Origin: a virus
Virus record (IMG/VR): IMGVR_UViG_3300014913_000759
Coordinates: 1-64,000 of that record
Direction: 5' to 3' (one strand)
Length of the DNA stretch: 64,000 nt
Below, in pieces: positions 31,374 through 39,983 of this stretch (within the stretch, counting starts at the first letter, position 1; the number at the start of each line of letters is the position of its first letter). The position numbers were made by a program, and so were the translations under genes. The notes beneath the pieces are model-generated. The model had not been told where the DNA came from and did no database searches. It was given only the letters and a program-made list of their open reading frames with translations.

Positions 31374-32744
31374 CTATATTTCCTCCGCTTCAATAACACC
31401 CTCGTCTTCCTTTTCTTCCTCTTTCTTGGGCGCTGAGTCATTTTGAAGCTCTTCGTAAGCTTTATCGAAAATTTCTACCCACTGTGGTGCAATGCTTCTT
31501 TGCCAATCCATCGACATATTCACCCAACGATAGGCGTTTTCTGCTCTTTCCTTGGCCTCATCGTAGTTGTTATAGATGTGTAACATCTTTGCCACCATGT
31601 CTTCCACGTCTACCAAAGGACGAACCACTTCGTTATCATTAGGTACGACGGTAAACAGGCTTGGATTGGTGCCGCTATCAATCAGATAACCTCTCTCCTC
31701 AGTAATGAACTCAGTAAGTGCTGTGTTGTTCGGCATAAGAACCGGTGTTTTAGTTGCCATAGCCTCAATCCAGCTAAGACCAAAACCCTCACCGATACAA
31801 CTACTAACAACACAATCACTGATATTATAGATCATATTCACAATTTCCCTAGGATATCCTTGATTGGGACCAAAATTTTCAGGGAATATTACATCCTCTT
31901 TGATGCTTAAACCTTCTGCCTCTACAATCTGAGGTAGATCCCAGCCCTGGTCTTTCTTGGCCATATGCAGGTAGAGAATTGACTCCGGAACTTGCTTTTT
32001 GAACTCTCTAAAAGCCTTGATAGTCCTAGGAATGTCCTTGCGTTGCTGATTTCTATTTAAATTTGTCCATATAAACTTATCAGCGTGTGCACCAAAGTAT
32101 TTCTTCCTAAACGCCTGTACCTCTGAGTCTGGATGTGGGTAGTACTCACGTGTATTAACGCCGTGAGGAATTACCGACAACTCCGGAACATCTGGGTACA
32201 CTAATTCAGACATTTTCTTACCAAATTCACAATAGGCAACAGGATGATCTACAACACTGATGTTCTTAATCCACTGTGTCTTAGGCGTACCATCGATGGG
32301 ATAATAACAAATGGACTTAAACTTCTTTCCGCCCATTCTCAAATGTGGAATGAGTTCTGGTAAGAAGTCCATTATAAAAGTATCCTGCAAGAAAAACAAA
32401 AGATCGTACTCCATCTGAGGCATCATCTTACAAATTTTCTGTCTACCATATGGATCGTTCTGTGGGTTTGTACCGGTAGGCCAAATTCTGTAGGGATATG
32501 GATGTGGGTTGCCCCAATAATTAATACCAAGGATGTCTATATCATACCTACCAGTCCTGTACAAACCTTCAAATATGTTCCTTGAAACCGTACCAAAACC
32601 GGTGGCACAAGAAGGCGTATCACAATAAGCCAATACCTTTATCTTTTTCTCCGGCTGCTTTTGTGCTGGTGCCTTGGGTGTGGGCATCTTAAACGTCTTC
32701 TTTGGGCCCGATGTTTTCTTTTTATTCTTCTTATTCTTTGCCAT
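31374..32744 (-). CDS. Glycosyltransferase family 4 with basic N-terminal tail
   Basis: 456 residues. Residues 1-35 are Lys-rich and disordered (MAKNKKNKKKTSGPKK), an unusual nucleic-acid- or membrane-binding-type tail for a GT4 enzyme. The GT-B core has CATGFGTVSRNIFEGLYRTG (acceptor side), SVIPHGVNTREYYPH, FIWTNLNRNQQRKDIPRTI and CIGEGFGLSWIEAMATKTPVL (donor E-x7-E). The last 20 residues are acidic. It could act on DNA-bound bases or on a protein; the tail makes a DNA target worth testing. Confidence 0.85.
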   Translation of the reverse strand: MAKNKKNKKKTSGPKKTFKMPTPKAPAQKQPEKKIKVLAYCDTPSCATGFGTVSRNIFEGLYRTGRYDIDILGINYWGNPHPYPYRIWPTGTNPQNDPYGRQKICKMMPQMEYDLLFFLQDTFIMDFLPELIPHLRMGGKKFKSICYYPIDGTPKTQWIKNISVVDHPVAYCEFGKKMSELVYPDVPELSVIPHGVNTREYYPHPDSEVQAFRKKYFGAHADKFIWTNLNRNQQRKDIPRTIKAFREFKKQVPESILYLHMAKKDQGWDLPQIVEAEGLSIKEDVIFPENFGPNQGYPREIVNMIYNISDCVVSSCIGEGFGLSWIEAMATKTPVLMPNNTALTEFITEERGYLIDSGTNPSLFTVVPNDNEVVRPLVDVEDMVAKMLHIYNNYDEAKERAENAYRWVNMSMDWQRSIAPQWVEIFDKAYEELQNDSAPKKEEEKEDEGVIEAEEI

Positions 32745-32747
32745 GTC

Positions 32748-33917
32748 CTATTCTCCTTTTTTCTTTTTTAGCTTTCTGGTAGCTAAAAAAGGCCTTGTGA
32801 AATTTCTTTGTGCACTATCTTCTATAACGTCACGCACTCTAGGCCTCTTTTCAATGTATTTTTTCACTTGCGCTTTTTTCAGGTTAACCATCTTTGCTAG
32901 CTCTCTTTTTGGTACGTACTCGAGAACCTTTCTAACATCGTAGTCCACTCTTGAATTCGACCTGACATATAATTCTATTTGGCCATTGTTAACCTCCTTG
33001 CCGCCTCGCTTTATCTTCTCCATTATCAACATGGCCATTTCTCTTTCTCGAGCTTCGATGATCTTCTTTATGTCACGCATCTTCGTCCACTCGTTGATCA
33101 GATCTGCGTCACGATAACCCTCTGCGGCTTGAAAACTATAATTACCCTTCTCATATGCTTTCTTATAAGTGCGGCAGTAGTCCTTAAAATCGCACCAAGG
33201 ACAAAAAAGGTTGAGGCTTGGCTCAGCTTCTCTCTTCTTTAGTGCCACCATCTCATCGTGGAGTTTCTTTATGTAGTCCGAAAAAGCCTGCCTCTCAGCG
33301 GGGGTTCTATACGTATCCATTGGATCGTGTTTCAGGAAGTCCAGCCTTAATATAATACGTTTATATTGTGGCCATTTTATGCTCGCAACCAAGTCATAGA
33401 TAGAAAGCTGGATATCGTGCTTCATATCATCTACAGTCGGCATGGTGTTTGATGTTTTATAGTCCACCACAAGTAGCGTGTCTTCGTCTACCTCAGTTAC
33501 CATGTCCATGGCTCCTATAAGAGGGACTCCTTGGTCTGTATGAACCTCGTTGTCCTCATCGGTGCCGAAAAGCTGCTCCAACCCAATAATCTTTCTACCT
33601 GACTCTTTCCAAAAATTATTTAACTTTCTCTCAACTAATTCCTTTCCTAGAATATGAAGGCCATAATCTCCCAGGCCGTTTTTAACAGACATCTCGTCAT
33701 AATAATTCAGAATTTCTGCTCTATCTTCATTATTAAATTCTTCCTTGTCTTGCCAAATTTGGCCTGCGTATTCTAACGTCTCGTGACAAACCAAACCAAG
33801 CTTAAAAGATGGGTTTGTCATCTTAGGCAATTTATCATGGTAATTATACCAATACCTAAGTTTACACTCTAAAAACATATTTATGCGCGTTGCGCTTAAC
33901 TTGACTGTCCGTGGCAT
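32748..33917 (-). CDS. PD-(D/E)XK nuclease with Fe-S cluster (RecB/Cas4/AddB-type)
   Basis: 389 residues. The RecB-family nuclease core is complete: His45, IGAMDMV (Asp138), VVDYKTS (Asp152, Lys154) and QLSIYD (Gln170, Tyr174). Four cysteines arranged as Cys18, then Cys239, Cys242 and Cys248 match the iron-sulfur-cluster layout of AddB and Cas4. These nucleases resect double-strand DNA ends. It lies among recombination genes (RuvC-like, RecA), without a helicase domain, so a role in recombination-dependent replication is likely. Confidence 0.88.
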   Translation of the reverse strand: MPRTVKLSATRINMFLECKLRYWYNYHDKLPKMTNPSFKLGLVCHETLEYAGQIWQDKEEFNNEDRAEILNYYDEMSVKNGLGDYGLHILGKELVERKLNNFWKESGRKIIGLEQLFGTDEDNEVHTDQGVPLIGAMDMVTEVDEDTLLVVDYKTSNTMPTVDDMKHDIQLSIYDLVASIKWPQYKRIILRLDFLKHDPMDTYRTPAERQAFSDYIKKLHDEMVALKKREAEPSLNLFCPWCDFKDYCRTYKKAYEKGNYSFQAAEGYRDADLINEWTKMRDIKKIIEAREREMAMLIMEKIKRGGKEVNNGQIELYVRSNSRVDYDVRKVLEYVPKRELAKMVNLKKAQVKKYIEKRPRVRDVIEDSAQRNFTRPFLATRKLKKKKGE

Positions 33918-33921
33918 ATAC

Positions 33922-34110
33922 CTACTCTCCTTCCGCCTCTACTATAGACTTTTCTTCATAATCCTCATCTAAAGCATATCGAATGAGCTTTTTGCGGCCT
34001 CCGCCTATTGCCACAGTGCCACAAGGGCACTTAACATAACTATTAGCCGATTCAGAAAAAACATGTGCACCACAATGAATGCACTTTATACTGTTAACTA
34101 AAATTTTCAT
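33922..34110 (-). CDS. Small zinc-ribbon protein (DUF7695-like)
   Basis: 62 residues with VNSIKCIHCGAHVFSES, then YVKCPCGTVAIGGGRKKLIRY. The C-x2-C...C-x-C-G pattern with AIGGG resembles a short phage/bacterial family of unknown function (DUF7695-like, by pattern). It overlaps the RuvC-like gene by 4 bases (ATGA). The ribosome site is AAAGCGAGGAAG. Confidence 0.65.
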   Translation of the reverse strand: MKILVNSIKCIHCGAHVFSESANSYVKCPCGTVAIGGGRKKLIRYALDEDYEEKSIVEAEGE

Positions 34111-34598
34111 TTCTTCCTCGCTTTCTTTATCTCTTGTTCATAAAAACACACCGACTGCGACAGCGCGTCCGTCACGTCGTTGTCTTTCTTAAATTCAAAA
34201 TCGTTTAGGTCATAGAGATCCACCATAACCTTGAAAACATCTTCTTTCTTCTTACAACCGAAGTGTGCTCTTGGTGTATTTACATTCATTATGAATGGTT
34301 CTACACCCAATATGTCCATGCAACACATCTTCGCTACACCAGCAAATTCGCACAATACCTTCAGCGTCTTTACGTTTCTGCCGCAAAACCCGTTTTCAAT
34401 GACAACGTAAGATGGTTTATATCTACTAAGCAGTACTCTTATTTCTTCCTTAAAAGAGTGTAGGCGCTCGGCCCTGCCCTTTTTAGGATTCGTTTTTATA
34501 ACACCGTAGGCTTTCAGATTGTCTCGTACCGAGAAAGTCCAACCGGTGGATGCTGATGATACGTCCAGACTTAAGATACCATACTTTCTTTGCCGCAT
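34107..34598 (-). CDS. RuvC-like Holliday junction resolvase
   Basis: 163 residues of RNase H-like fold. Acidic residues fall where RuvC requires them: LSLDVSS (Asp12), VVIENGF (Glu68), and DNDVTDAL (Asp141, Asp144). Length and order match bacteriophage and poxvirus RuvC homologues that cut branched DNA. It would resolve recombination intermediates before packaging. It overlaps DnaJ by 28 bases, and the ribosome site TGAAGGAG is inside that gene. Confidence 0.83.
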   Translation of the reverse strand: MRQRKYGILSLDVSSASTGWTFSVRDNLKAYGVIKTNPKKGRAERLHSFKEEIRVLLSRYKPSYVVIENGFCGRNVKTLKVLCEFAGVAKMCCMDILGVEPFIMNVNTPRAHFGCKKKEDVFKVMVDLYDLNDFEFKKDNDVTDALSQSVCFYEQEIKKARKK

Positions 34599-35368
34599 GA
34601 GATCTCCTTCAACATTTTTATTTGTTCTTCCGTTAGATCCTCCTCTTTTGGGAGAATCATCCTATACTTTACAAAAAGATCTCCTTTCGGGCCTTTGTTG
34701 CGGCCAGTAGTTCCTTCGCCAGGCTGGCGCTCAACGTAGCCATCTGAAATACCTTTGGGTATATTCAATGTAATCTCTTTCTTTGTCTCTATCGAGCCTG
34801 TACCTTTGCATTCGTCACATTTTTCAACACCCAATTCGCCCAAACCCCTACAAGCGGAACAGGCCTCTGTCCTTGTAAAAAAAGTATTACCGTCTTGACT
34901 GGATTGAATTAGAACACCCTCACCATTACAATTAGGACACTCCTTCCATTCACTGTTTCCTGTCCCATTACACTTACCACATATATCGTTAAAAACCAAA
35001 TCAAAAACCATTTCGCCGCCAGTAATAAAGTAATACATAGGGATATCCTTCACAAACTTTAAATCTCGGCCCCTTGTTGGTGCGTGACGGTCTGGTCGAC
35101 GTGTTCGTGGTCCTGGTCTTCCTCCGAAAAAATCAAAACCCATAGCAGAAAAGGGATCTTGTGGTCGATCATACATTCTCCTCTTCTTATCATCTGATAA
35201 AACCGAATATGCTTCCGCTACATCCTTAAACTTCTCCTCAGCCTGTTTGTTATCTGGGTTTCTGTCTGGATGATACTTTTGTGCCAATTTTCTATAGGCA
35301 CTCTTAATATCTGCCTTAGAAGCATTTCGATCTACACCTAATGTTTGGTAATGATCTTTTCTAGCCAC
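34571..35368 (-). CDS. dnaJ: DnaJ-type co-chaperone, truncated C-terminus
   Basis: 265 residues, about 100 shorter than bacterial DnaJ. The J domain is residues 1-70 with HPD at 33-35. Four C-x2-C-x-G-x-G zinc repeats ([32 protein letters not shown]) lie at about 130-195. Only one C-terminal substrate domain is present, and the dimerisation part is missing. It starts with GTG at 35368, 12 bases after GGGAGGT. It would deliver clients to host DnaK, for replisome remodelling or virion assembly. Confidence 0.9.
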   Translation of the reverse strand: MARKDHYQTLGVDRNASKADIKSAYRKLAQKYHPDRNPDNKQAEEKFKDVAEAYSVLSDDKKRRMYDRPQDPFSAMGFDFFGGRPGPRTRRPDRHAPTRGRDLKFVKDIPMYYFITGGEMVFDLVFNDICGKCNGTGNSEWKECPNCNGEGVLIQSSQDGNTFFTRTEACSACRGLGELGVEKCDECKGTGSIETKKEITLNIPKGISDGYVERQPGEGTTGRNKGPKGDLFVKYRMILPKEEDLTEEQIKMLKEISCGKESMVS

Positions 35369-35744
35369 CGGTTTTTATTACCTCCCAAGTAAAACCACAG
35401 TCTGGACACTCCCATCTACCTGGCGCTGACTCGTGGCACACAGTCTGACAACGAAAACACTTATGAACGTAGTCTAGCATACTCGAGCTTTTGATTTCTC
35501 GTTGATCCATATTTAGAATCATGTCAAACTCCTGAAAAAACTCGTCGTCATCAAACATTTCCTCTAAACCCATATCAAAAAATGTAGTGTTCTCAATTAA
35601 CTCACCATCCACAGTCTTCCAGGCCATTCCACATTCCTTACAGACGTTATATTCAATTCTTATCTCGCCGCCGCAGTGTTTGCACGGTAGACTTTCTACT
35701 AATATTGTTCCGCCTGTATTCTTATCGCAATGAACACACCTCAT
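35361..35744 (-). CDS. Double zinc-ribbon protein
   Basis: 127 residues. Two zinc-ribbon halves flank an acidic middle: CVHCDKN, CKHCGGE and CKECGMAW in the first 40 residues, and CFRCQTVC with CPDCGFTW at the C-terminus. The acidic segment ([17 protein letters not shown]) may contact a partner. No catalytic motif is visible. It is coupled to dnaJ (8-base overlap). The ribosome site is AGGAGG. Confidence 0.65.
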   Translation of the reverse strand: MRCVHCDKNTGGTILVESLPCKHCGGEIRIEYNVCKECGMAWKTVDGELIENTTFFDMGLEEMFDDDEFFQEFDMILNMDQREIKSSSMLDYVHKCFRCQTVCHESAPGRWECPDCGFTWEVIKTGG

Positions 35745-35752
35745 ATGACCTC

Positions 35753-36166
35753 CTAAGCATCCATATCTGTAGGCTCAAGCATTTCGACCACTTGGCCAAT
35801 AATATCCACTTCCTTATCCCTAAAAACCAAAGCAATGGGGGCAAACAATTGATTTGGTTTGAGGTCTGGGTATTGTTTGGTCGCAAACAAAACCTTAGAG
35901 ATTGCTGGCATATACATAACATTATTCTTCTTATCCAACAAAGAAAACTCTCCATCCTTTGCGCTGTACATCTTGGGGTCAAGCTTTTCGTAAACACCCT
36001 TGCGGGGTACAGTCACCTTATACTCTTTTTTGTCTACCCTAAAAAGGTAATTTGCTGCCGGCAATAGGGCAATCGTCGGTGTGCCCATAAGTGCGTCGTT
36101 CTTGGTTCGGTCAGCAAGTGCGACCTGAACGTCTCGATCGTTTTTATCAACTGACTTCTTAGTCAT
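35753..36166 (-). CDS. Hypothetical replication-module protein
   Basis: 137 residues, beta-strand-rich from residue 28 onward, with KEYKVTVPRKGVYEKLDPK and LLDKKNNVMYMPAISKVLF. It has no cysteines. Position between SSB and the zinc-ribbon/DnaJ genes suggests a replication or recombination accessory, but no family is recognised. The ribosome site is AGGAGG. Confidence 0.6.
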   Translation of the reverse strand: MTKKSVDKNDRDVQVALADRTKNDALMGTPTIALLPAANYLFRVDKKEYKVTVPRKGVYEKLDPKMYSAKDGEFSLLDKKNNVMYMPAISKVLFATKQYPDLKPNQLFAPIALVFRDKEVDIIGQVVEMLEPTDMDA

Positions 36167-36177
36167 CTCGCAACCTC

Positions 36178-36492
36178 CTAATCATTCACCAATTTGAAAT
36201 TATCAACTAGAACTTCTGTCCAATACTTGTACTCAGAATTTCCACATCCACGACAGGAACCTTCATACCTTCTCTCTTCTATATGCCCATGAATCTTAAC
36301 AAAAGTATTTGAAGGCAGCTCAGCCAAACTTTCAGCAAGATCTTGCCAGGCTGCGATCTTAATGTATTGGAACTTACCACCCTCTAGTGGTATTGCTATC
36401 TTAGCTTTGAACAATTTACTATTGTTTCCTACCGTTTTAAAATCCGGATAAACAATCTTACCAATTAGTTCTACAAAATTTGAACCCTCCAC
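36178..36492 (-). CDS. ssb: Single-stranded DNA-binding protein, OB-fold
   Basis: 104 residues from a GTG start at 36492 with GGAGG 7 bases upstream. VELIGKIVYPDFKTVGNNSKLFKAKIAI, KIAAWQDLAESLAELP and FVKIHGHIEERRYE follow the SSB OB-fold strand order, with an added CRGCG loop. It lacks the long acidic tail and conserved tip of bacterial SSB, so partner recruitment must differ. It lies directly after the primase gene. Confidence 0.78.
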   Translation of the reverse strand: MEGSNFVELIGKIVYPDFKTVGNNSKLFKAKIAIPLEGGKFQYIKIAAWQDLAESLAELPSNTFVKIHGHIEERRYEGSCRGCGNSEYKYWTEVLVDNFKLVND

Positions 36493-36503
36493 AGGATCAC
36501 CTC

Positions 36504-37529
36504 CTAAACATAACCATTCAAATAAGATTTAAGTGTTTCTTCATCAAGATCGGCAGGGTCCTTTCCCTCTTCAACCATAAAGATGGTATAGATATTCTCT
36601 ATCTTACCTCTGAGTTCCTCTACTGCTCTAACCATTCCAGCTGCTCCAGGTGGATCACAATCAAAGAACAACACAATCCCCTTTGGTGCATACGTAAAAA
36701 GGAGATTACATTGGCCCGATGTTATGTGAGCACCCATCACGGCTCCGACATTTTTAATACCCATCTGATGTAAACGCCAAACAGACTTAAAACCTTCCAC
36801 TATTATAAGTGGCTTGTCTTTCAGATGTGCTTTGGCGTTATGTAAATTATAAATCACTTTATCTTTATCAAAACCTGTTGTGTGGATGTATTTAAAATCA
36901 TCGTCGTCCACATTATCTCTTACATCACGCAGACTGTAACCTACGAGTTTTTCATTAACGTCTCTTATAGGAATAACACCTCTTATGTAACCGTGACTAT
37001 CTGTATAGCCGCCGGCTATCTCAAAAAAGTCCAACGTTTCCCTGGAAAATCCTTTGCGAAGAAAATAATCTGTCCTAAGTCCCTTGAACTGTCGGAGGCA
37101 CTCTTCCGTGACTATCTCCGAATTAGATCGGGGCTTCCTTCTAGACTTTATAAACGCTTCTTTTTCTTTTTTCCTTTTATGTTCAAGATAATCACTGCTT
37201 CCAATATCACCAGTTATCGATTTTAGGTGGCGAACGGCGTCCATGAAATCTACGTTCATTCCGCCCTTTACCAAACCAATTATATCATTACCAAAGACTT
37301 CGTGACAACGGTGTGAAAAACAAACCCAAGTCCTTGTGTCTTTGTTAAATCTAAACGAGGTTTGGTTGTCGCCTCCGTGTATCTTACAGGCACCCCTAAT
37401 CTCTTTTCCAGACTCACGTGTTACACTAAAACCCAACGACTCGAGCAGATATCTAGGATCTACACTCTCCTTGAGTTTGTCCAACATCAATTTAAAATCT
37501 TCTTTATTTGAGTTCTTCATCACTGCCAT
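36504..37529 (-). CDS. dnaG: DnaG-type DNA primase
   Basis: 341 residues. The CHC2-type zinc finger has Cys48-x2-His51 and Cys70...Cys75. The TOPRIM domain has LIIVEGFKSV (Glu245) and FFDCDPPG (Asp290, Asp292). A C-terminal helicase-binding domain is not evident, as the protein is about half the size of bacterial DnaG. It makes RNA primers on the lagging strand and would act with the DnaB-type helicase encoded immediately upstream (26-base overlap). Confidence 0.88.
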   Translation of the reverse strand: MAVMKNSNKEDFKLMLDKLKESVDPRYLLESLGFSVTRESGKEIRGACKIHGGDNQTSFRFNKDTRTWVCFSHRCHEVFGNDIIGLVKGGMNVDFMDAVRHLKSITGDIGSSDYLEHKRKKEKEAFIKSRRKPRSNSEIVTEECLRQFKGLRTDYFLRKGFSRETLDFFEIAGGYTDSHGYIRGVIPIRDVNEKLVGYSLRDVRDNVDDDDFKYIHTTGFDKDKVIYNLHNAKAHLKDKPLIIVEGFKSVWRLHQMGIKNVGAVMGAHITSGQCNLLFTYAPKGIVLFFDCDPPGAAGMVRAVEELRGKIENIYTIFMVEEGKDPADLDEETLKSYLNGYV

Positions 37530-38889
37530 GGTTTACTACTTTCTCCCCGTAGGGTATAAGCTGATCAGTTATATCGGCCTCTTTGATAAGAAGCTTGGTC
37601 TTTTTAAATTTATAACTGATGCCTTGCTCTGGAGTCCTACCTCCACGCCTCGAATCCTTAATAACCAGCTTCATCTGACCACTATTTGGGCCGGCGTCTT
37701 CTATTTCTTCCGGCGGACGCTCCATCCAATGCATTATTATGTCAGCAAACCAAGAAATTCTATCGCTGCCTGCGACGTCGCCATCTCTGTTGATCTGTGC
37801 TGCGGCGAAAAACGGAATGCTCAAACGACCTGCCAAATCCTTAAGTCTTGTAGTTACATCACCAAGAATCTGCCACTCTCTGCGGGCACGATCTATGCTG
37901 CTTGTGTCTGGTTCTTTAATGTAATCAAAGAAACCCACACCAATATTCTCTTTTATTTTATATTTCTTATACAACGCGGTCAACTTGTCTATTGAATAAC
38001 CAGGCATGTGCTCATGGAAAAGCTTTCCTTTTTTAATTATTCGCACGCCTTGTTTGATTTTATTATATGTCTCAGCGTCGTAACCACCGTGTTTAATAAC
38101 ACGCTCCTCCACACCAGTTAACATGGCAATTATTCTTGGTCGCCACTCTTCAAAGTTCATCTCTGTATCAACATATAGCACTGGGATCTGAAGCCTGTAC
38201 GCTATGTGGGCAGCCACGTTGGATAAAAATGTACTTTTACCCATCTTTTTCCTGGCTGATATAACCGTGAGTGTTCCGGGGACTAGACCATCAATTTGGA
38301 AATCCAAAATTCGATACCCAGTGGAGATACCACTCATCTCTACTGGATTGGATCTTCTTTCTTCTATGTAGTCCATCAAACCATCTGCCATGTCTCGTGG
38401 CTCTGCAATAGACTTGGCACGTGTGGAGAGATCCATAACCTTGGACTCTACTAACCCTATTAAATCCTCGCTGGTTTTGCCGGTTTTAGCGTTCTCAGCG
38501 AGGGCATCCATGCTCATAAGCAGATCTCTGTGAAGTCTGTACTTGGTGCTGGACTCCATAACCGTATCTACATAGTGATTTAGATTCGCCTGCTCGAGGG
38601 GCATGTCAGCAATGCTTTCTATATAATCATACCCACCTATGTTTTTTAAAACACCGTTTGCTGTTGCTTCGTTCACAATGGTGGACACATCAAACTTTTC
38701 CAATCCACCCTTGTCGACCAGCATCTTAAGTATGGTATAAATTGCACGGTGGTCTGGATATAGAAAGTCGCTCTCTTCTACCTTAGAGCAGATCGTGTAA
38801 AAATTGTCTGCCCTTTTAATCGCATAACTCAGTAGAGCACGCTCATCGCCTGGCTTACAGAATAATTCTCTTGCTTCTTCTGCCGTCAT
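37504..38889 (-). CDS. dnaB: Replicative DNA helicase, DnaB-type
   Basis: 461 residues. The N-terminal helical domain (1-120) reads ERALLSYAIKRAD and FLYPDHRAIYTILKM, typical of DnaB. The RecA-like motor starts at GISTGYRILDFQIDGLVPG, with Walker A ARKKMGKST (212-220), then VLYVDTEM and IPFFAAAQINRDGD. It unwinds DNA at the fork and interacts with primase. No loader is visible unless the downstream coiled-coil gene acts as one. Confidence 0.92.
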   Translation of the reverse strand: MTAEEARELFCKPGDERALLSYAIKRADNFYTICSKVEESDFLYPDHRAIYTILKMLVDKGGLEKFDVSTIVNEATANGVLKNIGGYDYIESIADMPLEQANLNHYVDTVMESSTKYRLHRDLLMSMDALAENAKTGKTSEDLIGLVESKVMDLSTRAKSIAEPRDMADGLMDYIEERRSNPVEMSGISTGYRILDFQIDGLVPGTLTVISARKKMGKSTFLSNVAAHIAYRLQIPVLYVDTEMNFEEWRPRIIAMLTGVEERVIKHGGYDAETYNKIKQGVRIIKKGKLFHEHMPGYSIDKLTALYKKYKIKENIGVGFFDYIKEPDTSSIDRARREWQILGDVTTRLKDLAGRLSIPFFAAAQINRDGDVAGSDRISWFADIIMHWMERPPEEIEDAGPNSGQMKLVIKDSRRGGRTPEQGISYKFKKTKLLIKEADITDQLIPYGEKVVNHGSDEELK

Positions 38890-39356
38890 TATGAATACCT
38901 TTCTTTCCTGACCGTATAAAGCTCGTTCTCTCTCCTTGTTAGTTCACGTTTTAGTGTTGCAACAAGATCTGATATGGTTTTATCTATGCCTTCTACCAAA
39001 ACCAACTCATCTCTTATGCTATTAATCGCCTTGCTTATAACTTTTAACGTGTCAGATGTATCTATAATATGTATCGTCGCTGCTTGTTTAGTCTTACATT
39101 TCTTTAAAATCTCTTTGTTCTCCAAAATAATTTTATTTACTTCTGAGTCCAAAACTCTCTGTTTTTGATGCATATTAACTTTAGATTGATTTATCTCAGA
39201 TCTAAAATATACTAAATACTGCGAAAGTGCTGTTGCATATTTGCTGACAGTGGCGCTGTCCAGCGTGTCTAATTTCCTAACGTCGAACGCCATTATTGAT
39301 TCTATGTACTCAATATCTGGTTTTATATTCATATGTAACAACATTCCTTTATCCAT
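38889..39356 (-). CDS. Coiled-coil protein between RecA and DnaB genes
   Basis: 155 residues, almost entirely helical with long charged heptads (residues 30-150), and a TAATG-coupled start at 39356. It has no domain signature. Position beside RecA, SSB and DnaB is where phages commonly encode a recombination mediator (UvsY-like) or helicase loader; size and helical make-up would fit UvsY, but I see no diagnostic motif. Confidence 0.6.
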   Translation of the reverse strand: MDKGMLLHMNIKPDIEYIESIMAFDVRKLDTLDSATVSKYATALSQYLVYFRSEINQSKVNMHQKQRVLDSEVNKIILENKEILKKCKTKQAATIHIIDTSDTLKVISKAINSIRDELVLVEGIDKTISDLVATLKRELTRRENELYTVRKERYS

Positions 39357-39637
39357 TATGACACCTCTTCATCAACGCCTTGGATCTCGACATAACTTTC
39401 TGGATAGATTCCCGTACAAAAGTAATCAAACGCCTCTTCTCCGGTTTCCATGTCCCTGAACTTATGCCAATGTGATATATACCCTTTTTTATTTCCGTCC
39501 ATTTGTCGACAACCCAAAGAAAACTCGCAATATATTGGGTCGCCCGTCTTGGTTCCATCTTTTAATGGGCACCAATCAGGACAGTCCTTACCGCGTTTAA
39601 TTGGATCTCTTTCTTCTGGAATTAATATATTACTCAT
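39356..39637 (-). CDS. Cysteine-containing hypothetical protein
   Basis: 93 residues with CPDWCPLKDG, YCEFSLGCRQ and YFCTGIYP, five cysteines that could form a zinc site. The W-C-P and C-x-F pairs resemble small phage proteins with a Zn-knuckle. The stop overlaps the coiled-coil gene start as TAATG. The ribosome site is AGAGGAAGG. Confidence 0.6.
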   Translation of the reverse strand: MSNILIPEERDPIKRGKDCPDWCPLKDGTKTGDPIYCEFSLGCRQMDGNKKGYISHWHKFRDMETGEEAFDYFCTGIYPESYVEIQGVDEEVS

Positions 39638-39983
39638 AGAACCCTTCCTCTAAGGCCATATACAGCTTGTGCCTTATTAATTCCTCTGTTATTTCTTCGT
39701 AGTGATGAAATCTCGTAAATGAGATATCATTCTCCTGTGCATACTCGATCTTAATATTGTCACGATTTTTTTGTGCGATAAGTTTTTGCTTATCACCGTG
39801 AAAATACTTAATAAACCGAGTATGCTGTTCTCCTTGAACTTCTACTAGAATTCCAAGGTCTCGTATAAAGAAATCAAAAAACAACTTCTCTCCCTTATAC
39901 TTGACATAATACTCTTTTAAGATGACATTTCGAGGAAAAACTTTCCTGATCAGTTTGTAAACTTTGTCACTAATTCGACTCAT
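39630..39983 (-). CDS. Vsr/DUF559-like PD-(D/E)XK endonuclease
   Basis: 117 residues. LFFDFFIRDLGILVEVQGEQH supplies the D...E-x-Q core (Asp37, Glu48, Gln50), followed by an Arg/Lys-rich helix (AQKNRDNIKIEYA) and a conserved C-terminal YFRFHHYEEI-type end. Such small restriction-like nucleases are frequent in phages and act on mismatches or branched DNA. It is coupled to recA (14-base overlap). Confidence 0.75.
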   Translation of the reverse strand: MSRISDKVYKLIRKVFPRNVILKEYYVKYKGEKLFFDFFIRDLGILVEVQGEQHTRFIKYFHGDKQKLIAQKNRDNIKIEYAQENDISFTRFHHYEEITEELIRHKLYMALEEGFYE

